Positions 43,520 through 51,856 are shown, counted from the stretch's first letter. The stretch: DNA of 53,587 nt from Paenibacillus popilliae ATCC 14706 (GCF_000315235.1 NZ_BALG01000056.1:1-53587); one strand, 5' to 3'. The notes: generated from the sequence alone by a model not told the origin. Numbers and translations: made by a program.

Positions 43520-44183
43520 ATGTCTATTGAACTCGGATTAAGTTTTCGTCCTCAATTTTCAAATTCGATCTCTGATTTAAAAGGTTTAATTAATTTTGTG
43601 GAGATAATACCTGAACGGTACTTTTTTGGTAAAAATAAAGAAGAACTAACACAATTGGCAGAAAGAATTGCATGAGCTAAGTATTAAGGAACAATATTTA
43701 AATATTATCGAAAACTATAATGTTAACTGCTTCACCGATCATCTTGCAATAAGCAAAATTGATGGAATCGATCTGGAAAATTTCATGCCAGTTCATTATG
43801 GACTAGAATCATTCGAAATAATTAAAAAGAACATCGCAAAAATTGGTTTTTGGAATATGCTACTAGACAACACAGAAGCGGGAATGTTGTTAGATATTAC
43901 AAACTTATACATTAACAGTGTTAATTTTAAATATAATGCTTGTAACTTTTTCGACAACCTGCCCAAAGATAAAATCAATGTTGTTCATATTTCTGGTTTC
44001 AAAAATGAGCCTGGATTTTTGATTGACTCTCACTCCGAACCACTTAATAAAGAAGTATTAGCGTTATTAAATTATGTACTTAAGAAGGCACCGGTAGAAA
44101 AGGTTATTCTCGAAAGAGACCTTAATTTAGAATCCCTAAATGATGTAAGAAACGATCTGGAGATAGTTAAATCAATGGTGTAG
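43520..44183 (+). pseudogene. Damaged DUF692 (MNIO) enzyme
   Basis: Multinuclear non-heme iron oxidase family. Frame 1 from the ATG (AAGGAG upstream) gives ELGLSFRPQFSNS and NFVEIIPERYFFGKNKEEL, then stops at a TGA at 43673. A one-base shift continues through TDHLAISKIDGIDLENFMPV, GMLLDITNLYINSVN, VVHISG, LIDSHSEPL and ILERD, all core MNIO motifs. About 25-30 residues normally found between NIAKI and NMLLDN, including a metal-binding Glu, are missing, and the His-loop region (HGxSLS) is shortened. With 222 residues against about 280 it is probably inactive. It ends at the IS21 remnant. Confidence 0.75.
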
Positions 44184-44690
44184 ATCGTCGTACAATTCAG
44201 AAATATCTAGACGGATTTACTCGAAAAAGATCAAGGGACAAGGGTTCAAAAATTGATGAGTATTATGAGATCATCGCTGTACTTTTATCCACAGAAAGCA
44301 AACAAGTCTTTTATTACAAACGTGTACTTTGGCAGTACTTAACGGATAATCATGGACCCCAATGTTCAGCGTCTGCTTTTTGTGCCTATTTGGCTAGAAA
44401 GCCGGAGTTCGAAGCTTACTTTAAGCAGGGCAAACGCCTTCCGTCACCACAGGGAACGGTTCGGTTCGATTGAAACAGAAGATGCCCAGCTGTTTTTTCA
44501 GCTTATTGATCTACGGTACGAGAAGCGAAGCACCCTATTCACGACAAATGTAAATTTCAGGGCATGGGATGAAGTATTTTCGTGAACCGAAGTTAGCCAA
44601 TGCCATCTTAGATCGCATTCTACATCACGCAATAGTTGTTACCATTGTAGGCGAATCCTCTCGATTGAAGAATCACAATCGGTACAAAAA
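44180..44690 (+). pseudogene. IS21-family istA/istB fusion remnant
   Basis: From 44180 an open frame reads VDRRTIQKYLDGFTRKRS to LPSPQGTVRFD, the N-terminal region of IstA transposase. After a TGA, DNA of another frame gives DAQLFFQLIDLRYEKRSTLF and, one frameshift later, REPKLANAILDRILHHAIVV with RLKNHNRYKKG, the C-terminus of the IstB helper ATPase. The middle of the element (most of istA and the start of istB) has been deleted. It abuts the end of the DUF692 gene and marks the right side of the A+T-rich island. Confidence 0.8.
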
Positions 44691-44731
44691 AGGATACCGC
44701 CAGCCGCTTCAGGCCGGTGGCATCCCTTGTT
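44688..44731 (-). terminator. Terminator after yutI
   Basis: Minus strand: GGATGCCACCGGCC pairs with GGCTGGCGGTATCC, then TTTTTT. Confidence 0.75.
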
Positions 44732-44747
44732 CTTTCCGGGAAGGCAA

Positions 44748-44993
44748 TTAGAACACTTGAACGACTTCCGTAATGCCTTCCACTTCTTCTACCAATGCGC
44801 GTTCAATGCCCGCTTTGAGGGTAATTGTGGAGCTTGGGCAACTGCCGCATGCACCCATCAGGCGCAATTTGACAATACCGTCCTCGACATCGACCAATTC
44901 GACATCCCCGCCGTCACGCTGCAGGAACGGACGCAATTTATCCAGCACTTCCAGCACTTCATCATACATGCTGTTCTGTGTTTGTTCACTCAT
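44748..44993 (-). CDS. yutI: NifU-like iron-sulfur protein (YutI)
   Basis: 81 residues, a single NifU C-terminal domain with the CGSC motif (C49, C52) in [16 protein letters not shown]. Nfu proteins carry or transfer Fe-S clusters. The internal ATG at 44993 is chosen (AAAGGAG about 10 nt upstream). Divergent from yuzB. The same pair plus a YutJ-type dehydrogenase is found together in Bacillus. Confidence 0.93.
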   Translation of the reverse strand: MSEQTQNSMYDEVLEVLDKLRPFLQRDGGDVELVDVEDGIVKLRLMGACGSCPSSTITLKAGIERALVEEVEGITEVVQVF

Positions 44994-45085
44994 CTTTCGC
45001 CAACTCCTTTCATCCATTGCTCCTTTTATTATATTATAAAGCTATTCGAAATCAAAGGCACTCCATGAAAGCGGGGGAAATTTCT

Positions 45086-45325
45086 ATGCGTCCGATCATT
45101 GAATTATGCGTGAATAACATGCATCAGGGGACGGAGCAATTGATGAAGCGGCTTGCCGCTCTTCCGGATGTCGATGTGATCGAATACGGCTGCCTCGGCA
45201 ATTGTGGAGAGTGCTTCCTGTTCCCTTATGCGTTCGTGAACGGGGAGATTGTGGCCGCGGAGACCGCGGAGCAATTATATGAAGTGATTATGGAGAAAGT
45301 TATGGAAATCAAAGCATGGGAGTAG
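45086..45325 (+). CDS. yuzB: YuzB family protein (DUF1450)
   Basis: 79 residues with Cys pattern IELCVNNM near the N-terminus and YGCLGNCGECFLFPYAFVNG in the middle, the YuzB/DUF1450 signature. Four conserved Cys suggest a redox or cluster-binding thioredoxin-like fold (ferredoxin-like). Function unknown. Lies between yutI and yutJ homologues as in Bacillus. GGGGGAAA before the ATG. Confidence 0.88.
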   Translation: MRPIIELCVNNMHQGTEQLMKRLAALPDVDVIEYGCLGNCGECFLFPYAFVNGEIVAAETAEQLYEVIMEKVMEIKAWE

Positions 45326-45360
45326 CCGGATGCCGATTGACGCTGCTGCTCCCATTTTTA
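45316..45360. terminator. Terminator between yuzB and the dehydrogenase gene
   Basis: ATGGGAGTAGC / GCTGCTCCCAT with TTTT, overlapping the yuzB stop, between convergent genes. Confidence 0.75.
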
Positions 45361-45368
45361 TACCAGGG

Positions 45369-46442
45369 TTATCCGAAATGCTGCTTAGACATCCATAGCA
45401 CGCCGCTCTTAATGACGCGCGGAACGTAGCCGACCATCGTGCGCTTGCCAAGCAAGCCGAAGCCTGCCTTCTTGCCGAGGGAGCCAAGCACGCCTTTGAG
45501 CTTGATCTTGCCCAGATTCGGCGTCTCGTTCTTCCAGATCGCCTTGATCACATCGGCAATCTGCTCTCCCTGGGCTCCGGCCGCTTGCGCGCTCGGGGAG
45601 AATGGCAAGCTGGCGCAGTCGCCGACGACAAATACGTTCGGATAATCCGGAATCTGGTGGTACGCATTCAGCAGCACGCGCCCTTGCGGATCTTTGGGCA
45701 CCTGAAGCGCCCGGACGACATCCACCGGCTGGATGCCGGCGGTCCACACCGTAGCGTGAGACCCTATTTCCTCTTCTTGGTCTTCCGTCCGGTTATAAAT
45801 GACGCCCTTGTCCAGCCGGCTGACGTGAACATGTGAGCGGAGTTCCACGTCATGCTCTTGGAACCATTCGGACACATAGCGGGACAGCCTCTCCGGGAAG
45901 GCCGACAGCACCCGGCCGCCCCGATCCAGTATCCGGATGTTCAGATCGGGACGGCTCTCTCTTAATTCCGCCGCCGTCTCAACCCCGCTTAGTCCGCCCC
46001 CGACGATGTTGACCTGCCCGTAAGGCTTGACGTCGTTCAAGCGTCGATACGTCTGTCTCGTGCTGGAGAGCGATTGAATGCTGCAGCCGAACCGATCTGC
46101 GCCAGGGATCCCATGGAACTTATCCGTGCAGCCGAGGCCAATCGCCAAATAATCGTATGCCACCGCCACATCATGCTCGAAATGAATGAGCCGGTTGTCC
46201 AAATCGATGACTTGGACATTGCCGTAATGAAGATGAACGCGCGGATCGGTCGGAAAGGACACGCGAATATCAATATCCGGAACCGTCCCGGCCGCCAGCG
46301 CGTAGTACTCGGTCTTCAATCCCTGGTAGGGCATGCGATCAATCAATACAAGCTGTACGTCGGAGGGCAACTCGCCCTCTAACAACCGTTGAATAATGGC
46401 CAGTCCTCCGTAACCGCCACCTAATATGACGTATCGTTTCAT
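45369..46442 (-). CDS. yutJ: NAD(P)/FAD-dependent oxidoreductase (YutJ-like)
   Basis: 357 residues. Two dinucleotide folds: VILGGGYGGLAIIQRL for FAD at the N-terminus and VNIVGGGLSGVETAAELR for NAD(P)H near 145-165, then VFVVGDCASLPFSPSAQAAG, the FAD-binding region at the end. Relative of type II NADH:quinone dehydrogenases; YutJ-class proteins lack a proven quinone role. GGAGGAAG lies before the ATG. Confidence 0.88.
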   Translation of the reverse strand: MKRYVILGGGYGGLAIIQRLLEGELPSDVQLVLIDRMPYQGLKTEYYALAAGTVPDIDIRVSFPTDPRVHLHYGNVQVIDLDNRLIHFEHDVAVAYDYLAIGLGCTDKFHGIPGADRFGCSIQSLSSTRQTYRRLNDVKPYGQVNIVGGGLSGVETAAELRESRPDLNIRILDRGGRVLSAFPERLSRYVSEWFQEHDVELRSHVHVSRLDKGVIYNRTEDQEEEIGSHATVWTAGIQPVDVVRALQVPKDPQGRVLLNAYHQIPDYPNVFVVGDCASLPFSPSAQAAGAQGEQIADVIKAIWKNETPNLGKIKLKGVLGSLGKKAGFGLLGKRTMVGYVPRVIKSGVLWMSKQHFG

Positions 46443-46618
46443 CCGTTCGACTTCCTCCTATGATGCCGGAATAATAGATAAAGTGCCGCCATTGACAGCG
46501 ACTACGTCGTATGGTCCTCTCTAGAGAACGGGTTGCTCGTGCACGGATGCCTGACTTATTCTATTCTTAGTCTCTGTTCCTATCTCCACAAATCGAAGCT
46601 TGGCCTGCCATCCCTAGG

Positions 46619-47725
46619 CTATTCGTATACCTTCACTTCATTGTAGAAGGTGTCGCGCTCTACCGGAATGCGGCCTGCGCCCTTTACGAGCCAGATCAGC
46701 TCGTCGCGCGTCAATCCTTCCGGCGTCAGTGCGCCTGCGGCATGGCTGATCCGTTCCTTGACGATCGTGCCGTGCACGTCGGAGGCGCCGAAGGTCAGCG
46801 CGACCTGGGTCAGCTGCGTGCCGATGTTGATGAAGTACGCCTTAATATGCTGGATATTGTCCAGCATGAGACGGCTGACCGCGATCGTCTTCAAGTCCTC
46901 GTACGCGGAGTTACGCCGCTTGATGCTTGCTTTCGGACTCTTCGGCTGCATCGAGAGCGGAATGAACACCTGGAATCCGTTCGTCTCGTCCTGCAATTCG
47001 CGAATCTTCATCATGTGGCCCACCCGATCCTCATGCGATTCGATTGCGCCATAGAGCATCGTGGTATGCGTCTTCATACCCAACTGGTGCGCCGTGCGGT
47101 GCACCTCCAGATATCGGTCGACGCCGGCCTTCTCCACGCGCATCTTCTTGCGGTATTCATCCGACAGAATCTCTGCGCCGCCCCCCGTCAGCGACTTCAG
47201 ACCGGCGTCCATCAGTTGGCGCAGCACTTCTGCCACGCTCAAGCCGCTGATGCGGGTGAAGAAGTCGATTTCGGCAGCCGTATATGCTTTGAGCGTGACT
47301 TGCGGATATTTCTCCTTCAGTACACGCAAGGAATCGACATAGTATTGGAACGGCACATGCGGGTTATGGCCGCCGACGATGTGGAATTCCCTTACGCCCG
47401 GATGGATGTGCTGGTCGACATAATCGATCATTTCCTGCCCCGACAGCGTGTATGATCCTTCTTGTCCCTGATCTTTGCGGAAATTGCAGAAGGCGCAGTG
47501 CGCTTCACAGATGTTGGTAAAGTAGAGAGACATATTCTCGATGAAGTATACTTTCTTGCAATTCTTACGCAAATTAGCGAGATTCGCTAATTGGCCCAAG
47601 GTCAACAAGTCGTCCGTCTCATACAAATATACACCGTCTTCCAGCGTCAAGCGTTCCCCACGCTCGACCTTGTCCACTATTTCGGCCATGCGGGTATCCG
47701 CATGATGGGCGATGATCGTTGTCAT
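46619..47725 (-). CDS. mqnE: Aminofutalosine synthase
   Basis: 368 residues. Radical-SAM enzyme that joins the MqnA product (3-[(1-carboxyvinyl)oxy]benzoate) to SAM-derived adenosyl to form aminofutalosine in menaquinone synthesis. The cluster motif CEAHCAFC (C73, C77, C80) and FIPLSMQPKSP, TGGGAEI and the C-terminal IGTQLTQVALTFGASDVHG are diagnostic. Works in the same pathway as the UbiD-type gene at 33777. GAAGGAGG upstream. Confidence 0.95.
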   Translation of the reverse strand: MTTIIAHHADTRMAEIVDKVERGERLTLEDGVYLYETDDLLTLGQLANLANLRKNCKKVYFIENMSLYFTNICEAHCAFCNFRKDQGQEGSYTLSGQEMIDYVDQHIHPGVREFHIVGGHNPHVPFQYYVDSLRVLKEKYPQVTLKAYTAAEIDFFTRISGLSVAEVLRQLMDAGLKSLTGGGAEILSDEYRKKMRVEKAGVDRYLEVHRTAHQLGMKTHTTMLYGAIESHEDRVGHMMKIRELQDETNGFQVFIPLSMQPKSPKASIKRRNSAYEDLKTIAVSRLMLDNIQHIKAYFINIGTQLTQVALTFGASDVHGTIVKERISHAAGALTPEGLTRDELIWLVKGAGRIPVERDTFYNEVKVYE

Positions 47726-47929
47726 ACACAGGCCTCCTTCTCATTCATCTGCTCCTGTCCGTCACTGGCATCCGGCTGCGGGCATCTCATTCGGCACTTT
47801 CGCGAATGCAGGAGCATCGCATCAGATCCGAGCGGCCGGTTGCCGTCAGGCGTGCGGTACATGGCCGCCTGGCCTGGCAGAGCCGTCGTGCGCCAGCTGG
47901 AGGGCCGGCGTCATCCATTTCCGAACAAA

Positions 47930-47976
47930 ATAAAAACTCCTCGGCGAAATGTAGATTCCGTCGGAGGATCCGGTGA
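47930..47976 (-). terminator. Terminator in the mqnE leader
   Basis: Minus strand: CTCCGACGGAA pairs with TTTCGCCGAGGAG (one or two mismatches), followed by TTTTTATTTT. It lies about 205 bp upstream of mqnE. Confidence 0.55.
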
Positions 47977-48005
47977 ATCATATCACAGTTTACGTAGTTA
48001 CCTTC

Positions 48006-48034
48006 ATTATACTCTTGGCTTCCTGATGGGGCAA
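48006..48034 (-). promoter_or_regulatory. Promoter upstream of mqnE
   Basis: Minus strand: TTGCCC, 17-bp spacer, TATAAT. The start point near 47999 gives a leader of about 270 nt. Confidence 0.55.
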
Positions 48035-48073
48035 TACATGACACCGGATAGCGGGGACGGGGGCTCCCTTCTC

Positions 48074-48102
48074 TTGTAACGATGCGGCGGGGTGGGTATA
48101 CT
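48074..48102 (+). promoter_or_regulatory. Promoter of the ErpA/IscA-type gene
   Basis: TTGTAA, 17-bp spacer, TATACT, about 23 bp before the ATG at 48126. Confidence 0.6.
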
Positions 48103-48125
48103 TAATCCTACAAGGAGGGATTAGC

Positions 48126-48485
48126 ATGATTACAATCAGCGATCAGGCGATGGAGAAAATAGAGGAAATGATAGCCCAGGAGGAGAATCCGGCTGTGTTC
48201 CTGCGCATCGGCGTGCATGCTGGCGGCTGCAGTGGCTTCTCTTACGGCATGGGGCTGGACGATCAGGAGAGCGCCGATGATGTGCATATGACGTTCGGCC
48301 TGGTGAAGGTCGTCATCGACAAAGAGAGCATCCCTTTCTTGAACGGACTCGTTATTGACTATAAGGAATCGGGAATGTCCGGCGGCTTCACGATCGACAA
48401 CCCGAACGCCATCGCCACCTGTGGCTGCGGCGCGAGCTTCCGCACAGCACTTGCGGAGGGCAAGGCGGAGAAGTGTGATGACTGA
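48126..48485 (+). CDS. IscA/ErpA-type Fe-S assembly protein
   Basis: 119 residues, A-type carrier with the three conserved Cys: C35 (HAGGCSGFSYG) and the C-terminal pair C99 and C101 (TCGCGASF). Binds iron or Fe-S clusters for transfer to target proteins; the Bacillus relative is YutM. AAGGAGGG lies before the ATG. Ends about 220 bp before the recombinase gene. Confidence 0.93.
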   Translation: MITISDQAMEKIEEMIAQEENPAVFLRIGVHAGGCSGFSYGMGLDDQESADDVHMTFGLVKVVIDKESIPFLNGLVIDYKESGMSGGFTIDNPNAIATCGCGASFRTALAEGKAEKCDD

Positions 48486-48546
48486 AGCCGTGTCGTTGAG
48501 CGGTTTTTGAGACGTTGATATCTTTTCGTTAGCATTTGTGGGAGTC

Positions 48547-48560
48547 ATGCGAAAGCATGT
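48547..48560. repeat. Hairpins at the left of the integrated element
   Basis: CATGC-GAAA-GCATG, followed by two more inverted repeats: TAACATGC…GCGTGTTA near 48572-48596 and AACAACCCTAA…TTAGGATTGTT near 48616-48650. Such arrays occur at the ends of integrative elements, but no att core could be identified. Confidence 0.4.
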
Positions 48561-48707
48561 TCGGTACTGTTAATAACATGCGAAAATTGCGTGTTATCAA
48601 TCCCGATGATGAACAATAACAACCCTAATTTACGCGAGTTAGGATTGTTAATTCCGGCCTCTTTAATGGTTAATATTGAAAATTATACCATTAGGGAGGT
48701 TTTTATT

Positions 48708-49561
48708 TTGTCGTTGAAAAAGCGGAAAAAGCGAATTGTTATCGATGAGGTGACCTATGCCGAACTTACACTCGATCAGGCGTTGGATTTGGTCGTCAGC
48801 GCCAAACGAGCCGAAGGACTTCGCGACAGGACGTTGAAAGATTACGCGAAGGATTACGGTTACTTCCTAAAGTGGTTGAAGGAGCACCATCCAGACATCG
48901 AGTATGTACACGAATTATCCCCGTCTATTTTCCGCGACCATATTAATTGGATGAGCGGCAGGACGTCGATTTGACAAATTGTCTAAGCGATGAAGAAATA
49001 AAGGTAATTCTTGCGCAGATAAATCAGCGCGAGTATGTTGGCTTTCGGGACTATGTCGCAATCGTACTGATGCACGACTGCGGATTGCGCGTCTCCGAAT
49101 TATTGAGTTTACGAGCAGCAGACATCGACTTCCAGACACGATTCATTACATTACCGGGGGAGCGAAACAAAAACCGAAATCCGCGCCTTGTACCTATATC
49201 CAATCACGCGGTTAAACTGTTATTGCAGCTAATAGGCGAGAGTAAGAAGCACTTCTCTACTGACCGCATATTTATTTCGGTAAACGGCGAACCGCTAACG
49301 GATAACAACTATAATAAGCGGTTGAAATTTTACGGGGAAAAGGCTGGAATCACCGGTAAAAAGATGACAGCGCATGTGTACCGACATACGTGGGCGCGGA
49401 ATATGATACTTAACGGCTGCGACCCGTTCACACTTCAAAAGATGGGCGGATGGAAGGACATTCGAACCATGCGGAGATACATCCAAATGGATACGAGTGA
49501 CATGCGCAAAAGCCATGATAACTATTCGCCAGTGAATACGCTCATTAAGAAACGACCATAA
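48708..49561 (+). pseudogene. Tyrosine recombinase with internal deletion
   Basis: A phage-type integrase in two frames. The N-terminal SAM-like part starts at TTG 48708 (GGGAGG upstream) and reads to NWMSGRTSI with a TGA at 48972. The catalytic part, from about 48947, reads DLTNCLSDEEIKVILAQINQ to the end. Catalytic residues are all seen: Arg in CGLRVSELL, the HxxR of AHVYRHTWA, the Trp of GGWKD, and the nucleophile Tyr in RRYIQMD. About 40 residues that normally join the two domains are missing, with a frame change. Probably inactive. Confidence 0.8.
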
Positions 49562-50756
49562 TTCGATGCCCTGCCGGAATTGGCGGGGCTATTAACATCT
49601 ACATCACAACGCAATCCATCCAATATGACAACGTTGTCAACTCGTTCTTGTCCTCGCTTTCTCCGTCTTCTTCCGTTGTGTTTCACTGTGAATTTCTCGC
49701 GTTCTTCTGCAAGGAGCTTCTTTCGCAAAGCTCTCGAAAACTTTTACGTTCACAATTCGATTGGTAAGCTTGTCGAACCTCGAAATCTCGCGGCTAAACG
49801 TTGATATAACGGGGTTTATGGGGTGCGAATAGGTGTACGTTGCTTAACGTCTTGGGATACAAAAGGATACGAAATGGGTGACGATAGGTAACGCATTTCT
49901 CGCTTATTATCGGCTAGACCGCGTGAACCGAACGGCCCTCCGAAAACTCACGGGGGTGGCCGCATCGCCTCCGATATTTATGCATAAATTGTGCATAAAC
50001 GATGTATATTCGCGAGTCAGCCGGACACTATCGGACATATGCGCGAGTCCTAATCGTTGAAAACGCATAACGACGCGGGTTGCGGGCGTTGGGTGTCCGG
50101 TTATATATGTTCAATAAAAGTTATCTTTTAGACTATAGTTACATTAACGCAATAAAGCATCCCCTAGGCCACCCCGAATAGGTTCAAATTCTGCCAGAAC
50201 AACGCGAGCGACCGTCTCGCAAATTCCTCGCATAATCCGTACGCTTATCGTCAATTCTACGCCGTTCTAGGCGCTCTAATCCGGAGCATGACCTTTTATG
50301 CCTCTGGGTATGTAAAGCCGCTAATTGCCGTAAATACCACAAATGGCGTACCACTTGTATAATAATAGTAGCTGCATGCGGCATAGTCGCTGCAAAGGCC
50401 GGATGTAGGCGCGAAGTATCATCGGAGAATAAGCGCGAGTCAGCCGGTTAATTGCTTGCGTATTAACGTTGCATTAACGCGGTGCTGGTAGCACATCGGA
50501 AATGCAAAGAATGAAAAGCAGATCGGCTCCGCCGAGCCTGCGCGGCTACCGCCGCTCGGCCATGTACTAATGCATACATTCCTCGCGCAGAAATACATAC
50601 GCGAGGAATGTATGGGTATGGTATAATACAATACATACGTCAGCTTCGGAATATAACATAACATTAAGAAGGTAAGACTTTGGAGAACTGCATTCGAAAA
50701 CGCTATATATAGTAGAAAATGGAGAAAACGAGAGATAATAAACGATATGTGGTGTT
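49562..50756 (+). other. Gene-poor stretch
   Basis: No convincing gene. Contains a GC hairpin at about 49566-49588 after the recombinase, a 14-bp direct repeat CGCGAGTCAGCCGG at 50011-50024 and 50434-50447, and the long palindrome at 50573-50614. Several open frames of 60-75 codons lack ribosome binding sites and look like shadows. Confidence 0.5.
50573..50614. repeat. Perfect 15-bp inverted repeat
   Basis: CATACATTCCTCGCG and its exact complement CGCGAGGAATGTATG, separated by 12 bp. No T-run follows, so a binding site or processing hairpin is as likely as a terminator. Confidence 0.8.
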
Positions 50757-51473
50757 TTAATTCGGTGACATCGTGTTCCCAAAAAGCAGGGTATTTCTTC
50801 GATTTTGTTCCGGAAAGGCAGTGTATTTTTGTTCAATGTGCCAAGCTCCGTACTTTGTCTCATCTCGCTCACTTTCCGCCTCTTCAAGTCTTCGCTCCAC
50901 TTCGTCAATCCGCGACTGTACATTCGCAGGAATAACCTCGCGAACTTGATAAACTGGCTTTTCGATAACAATCGGTTCTGGCTGCGGCTGAGATTCGATA
51001 GACTCTAACGTCTCGCGGACAAGTTCGTAATCTTGCTCGGCTTTCTGTGCGCGGGCTTCGGCTTCTTTTAACGCCTTTTTGACTTCGCGCAATTCCCGTA
51101 CGGTCATATCATCTACCAATTTGATTTCGCCAGTTGACGGGATCGCGTGTGGTCGGGCGATTTGTTCATCAGTAAAATCAACCAAGTGTGCAAGTGCTGC
51201 AACACCTAAATCGAGCAGCGATGTTCGGTTTTCAAAACGGATGTAAATTCGTATAAATCGGTTTACGTGTTGTGGTGTCATTCCAATTTCCTCGCGACAC
51301 CAGCGTTCCCATTCACCATGAACCAAGTCGTTCTCTTTCACGTGTTTCAACCTTCGCCCAATCTCGAAGATTGCCTCGCCAGCGATTCGCTTGTATGCGT
51401 TAATCTCCGCTGTGATGACGTGGATATCCGTTGATAATTCTTGCGGTTGATCTCGGTTTGTTATCGTCTTCAT
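50757..51473 (-). CDS. DUF3102 domain protein
   Basis: 238 residues. The first about 110 match DUF3102: ITAEINAYKRIAGEAIFEIG, KHVKENDLVHGEWERWCRE and MTPQHVNRFIRI. A central coiled coil follows (about 125-165). The last about 35 residues (from AWHIEQKYTAFPEQNRRN) do not look like the family, so the 3' end may be shifted. Found on plasmids and integrative elements, role unknown. AAAGGAG upstream. Overlaps the stop of the upstream gene (ATGA). Confidence 0.8.
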   Translation of the reverse strand: MKTITNRDQPQELSTDIHVITAEINAYKRIAGEAIFEIGRRLKHVKENDLVHGEWERWCREEIGMTPQHVNRFIRIYIRFENRTSLLDLGVAALAHLVDFTDEQIARPHAIPSTGEIKLVDDMTVRELREVKKALKEAEARAQKAEQDYELVRETLESIESQPQPEPIVIEKPVYQVREVIPANVQSRIDEVERRLEEAESERDETKYGAWHIEQKYTAFPEQNRRNTLLFGNTMSPN

Positions 51474-51790
51474 CGTCTCTCTCCTTTTACCCGGGGCTTG
51501 CCCAATTTTTTTAGATTCACTTGATATACACCGCGAAAATCTCCGTGCCCATAATCATATGGCACAACATCATACCCGGCGGCTACCGCTAACGGTACGC
51601 TTGCTTCCTCGATTAACACGTGAGGACGTTCGTTCCCATGTCCGCAGCACGAGCCATACGTTACGATTCCCATGTCGTTGATCCTCTGTACCTCGTCTGC
51701 GATGCAAGCGTCTACAGGTACGCGCGTCCTCCCTGAAGCAGGTCGCGGAGAATTTAAGGTCACAAGTTTTGTTGTTCCATAAGTGCACAA
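51470..51790 (-). CDS. Cys/His-containing hypothetical protein
   Basis: 106 residues containing YGSCCGHGNERPHVLIEEAS, a Cys-Cys-x-His-type motif that could bind a metal, and a C-terminal basic tail. TTG at 51790 is the start (GGAG 8 nt upstream). The gene ends overlapping the DUF3102 start, a coupled pair. I cannot assign a family. A candidate promoter (TTGGTT, 17 bp, TAAATA) lies at 51828-51856 on the minus strand. Confidence 0.65.
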   Translation of the reverse strand: MCTYGTTKLVTLNSPRPASGRTRVPVDACIADEVQRINDMGIVTYGSCCGHGNERPHVLIEEASVPLAVAAGYDVVPYDYGHGDFRGVYQVNLKKLGKPRVKGERR

Positions 51791-51827
51791 TGTCTTCACT
51801 CCTTTGGCTATCGTCCCCTTTATCCTT

Positions 51828-51856
51828 TATTTACGAAATCCTACTGCTACAACCAA
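51828..51856 (-). promoter_or_regulatory. Candidate promoter for the SCCGHG/DUF3102 pair
   Basis: Minus strand TTGGTT, 17-bp spacer, TAAATA, about 38 bp upstream of the TTG. The rest of the 51791-52060 gap shows nothing. Confidence 0.4.

Noticed and set aside
49522-49728. Minus-strand ORF of 68 codons overlapping the recombinase end
   Set aside because: Overlaps a real gene end and has no ribosome binding site. Charged composition alone is not enough.
50184-50384. Minus-strand ORF of 66 codons
   Set aside because: No ribosome binding site, Arg-rich shadow-like composition, no recognisable family.
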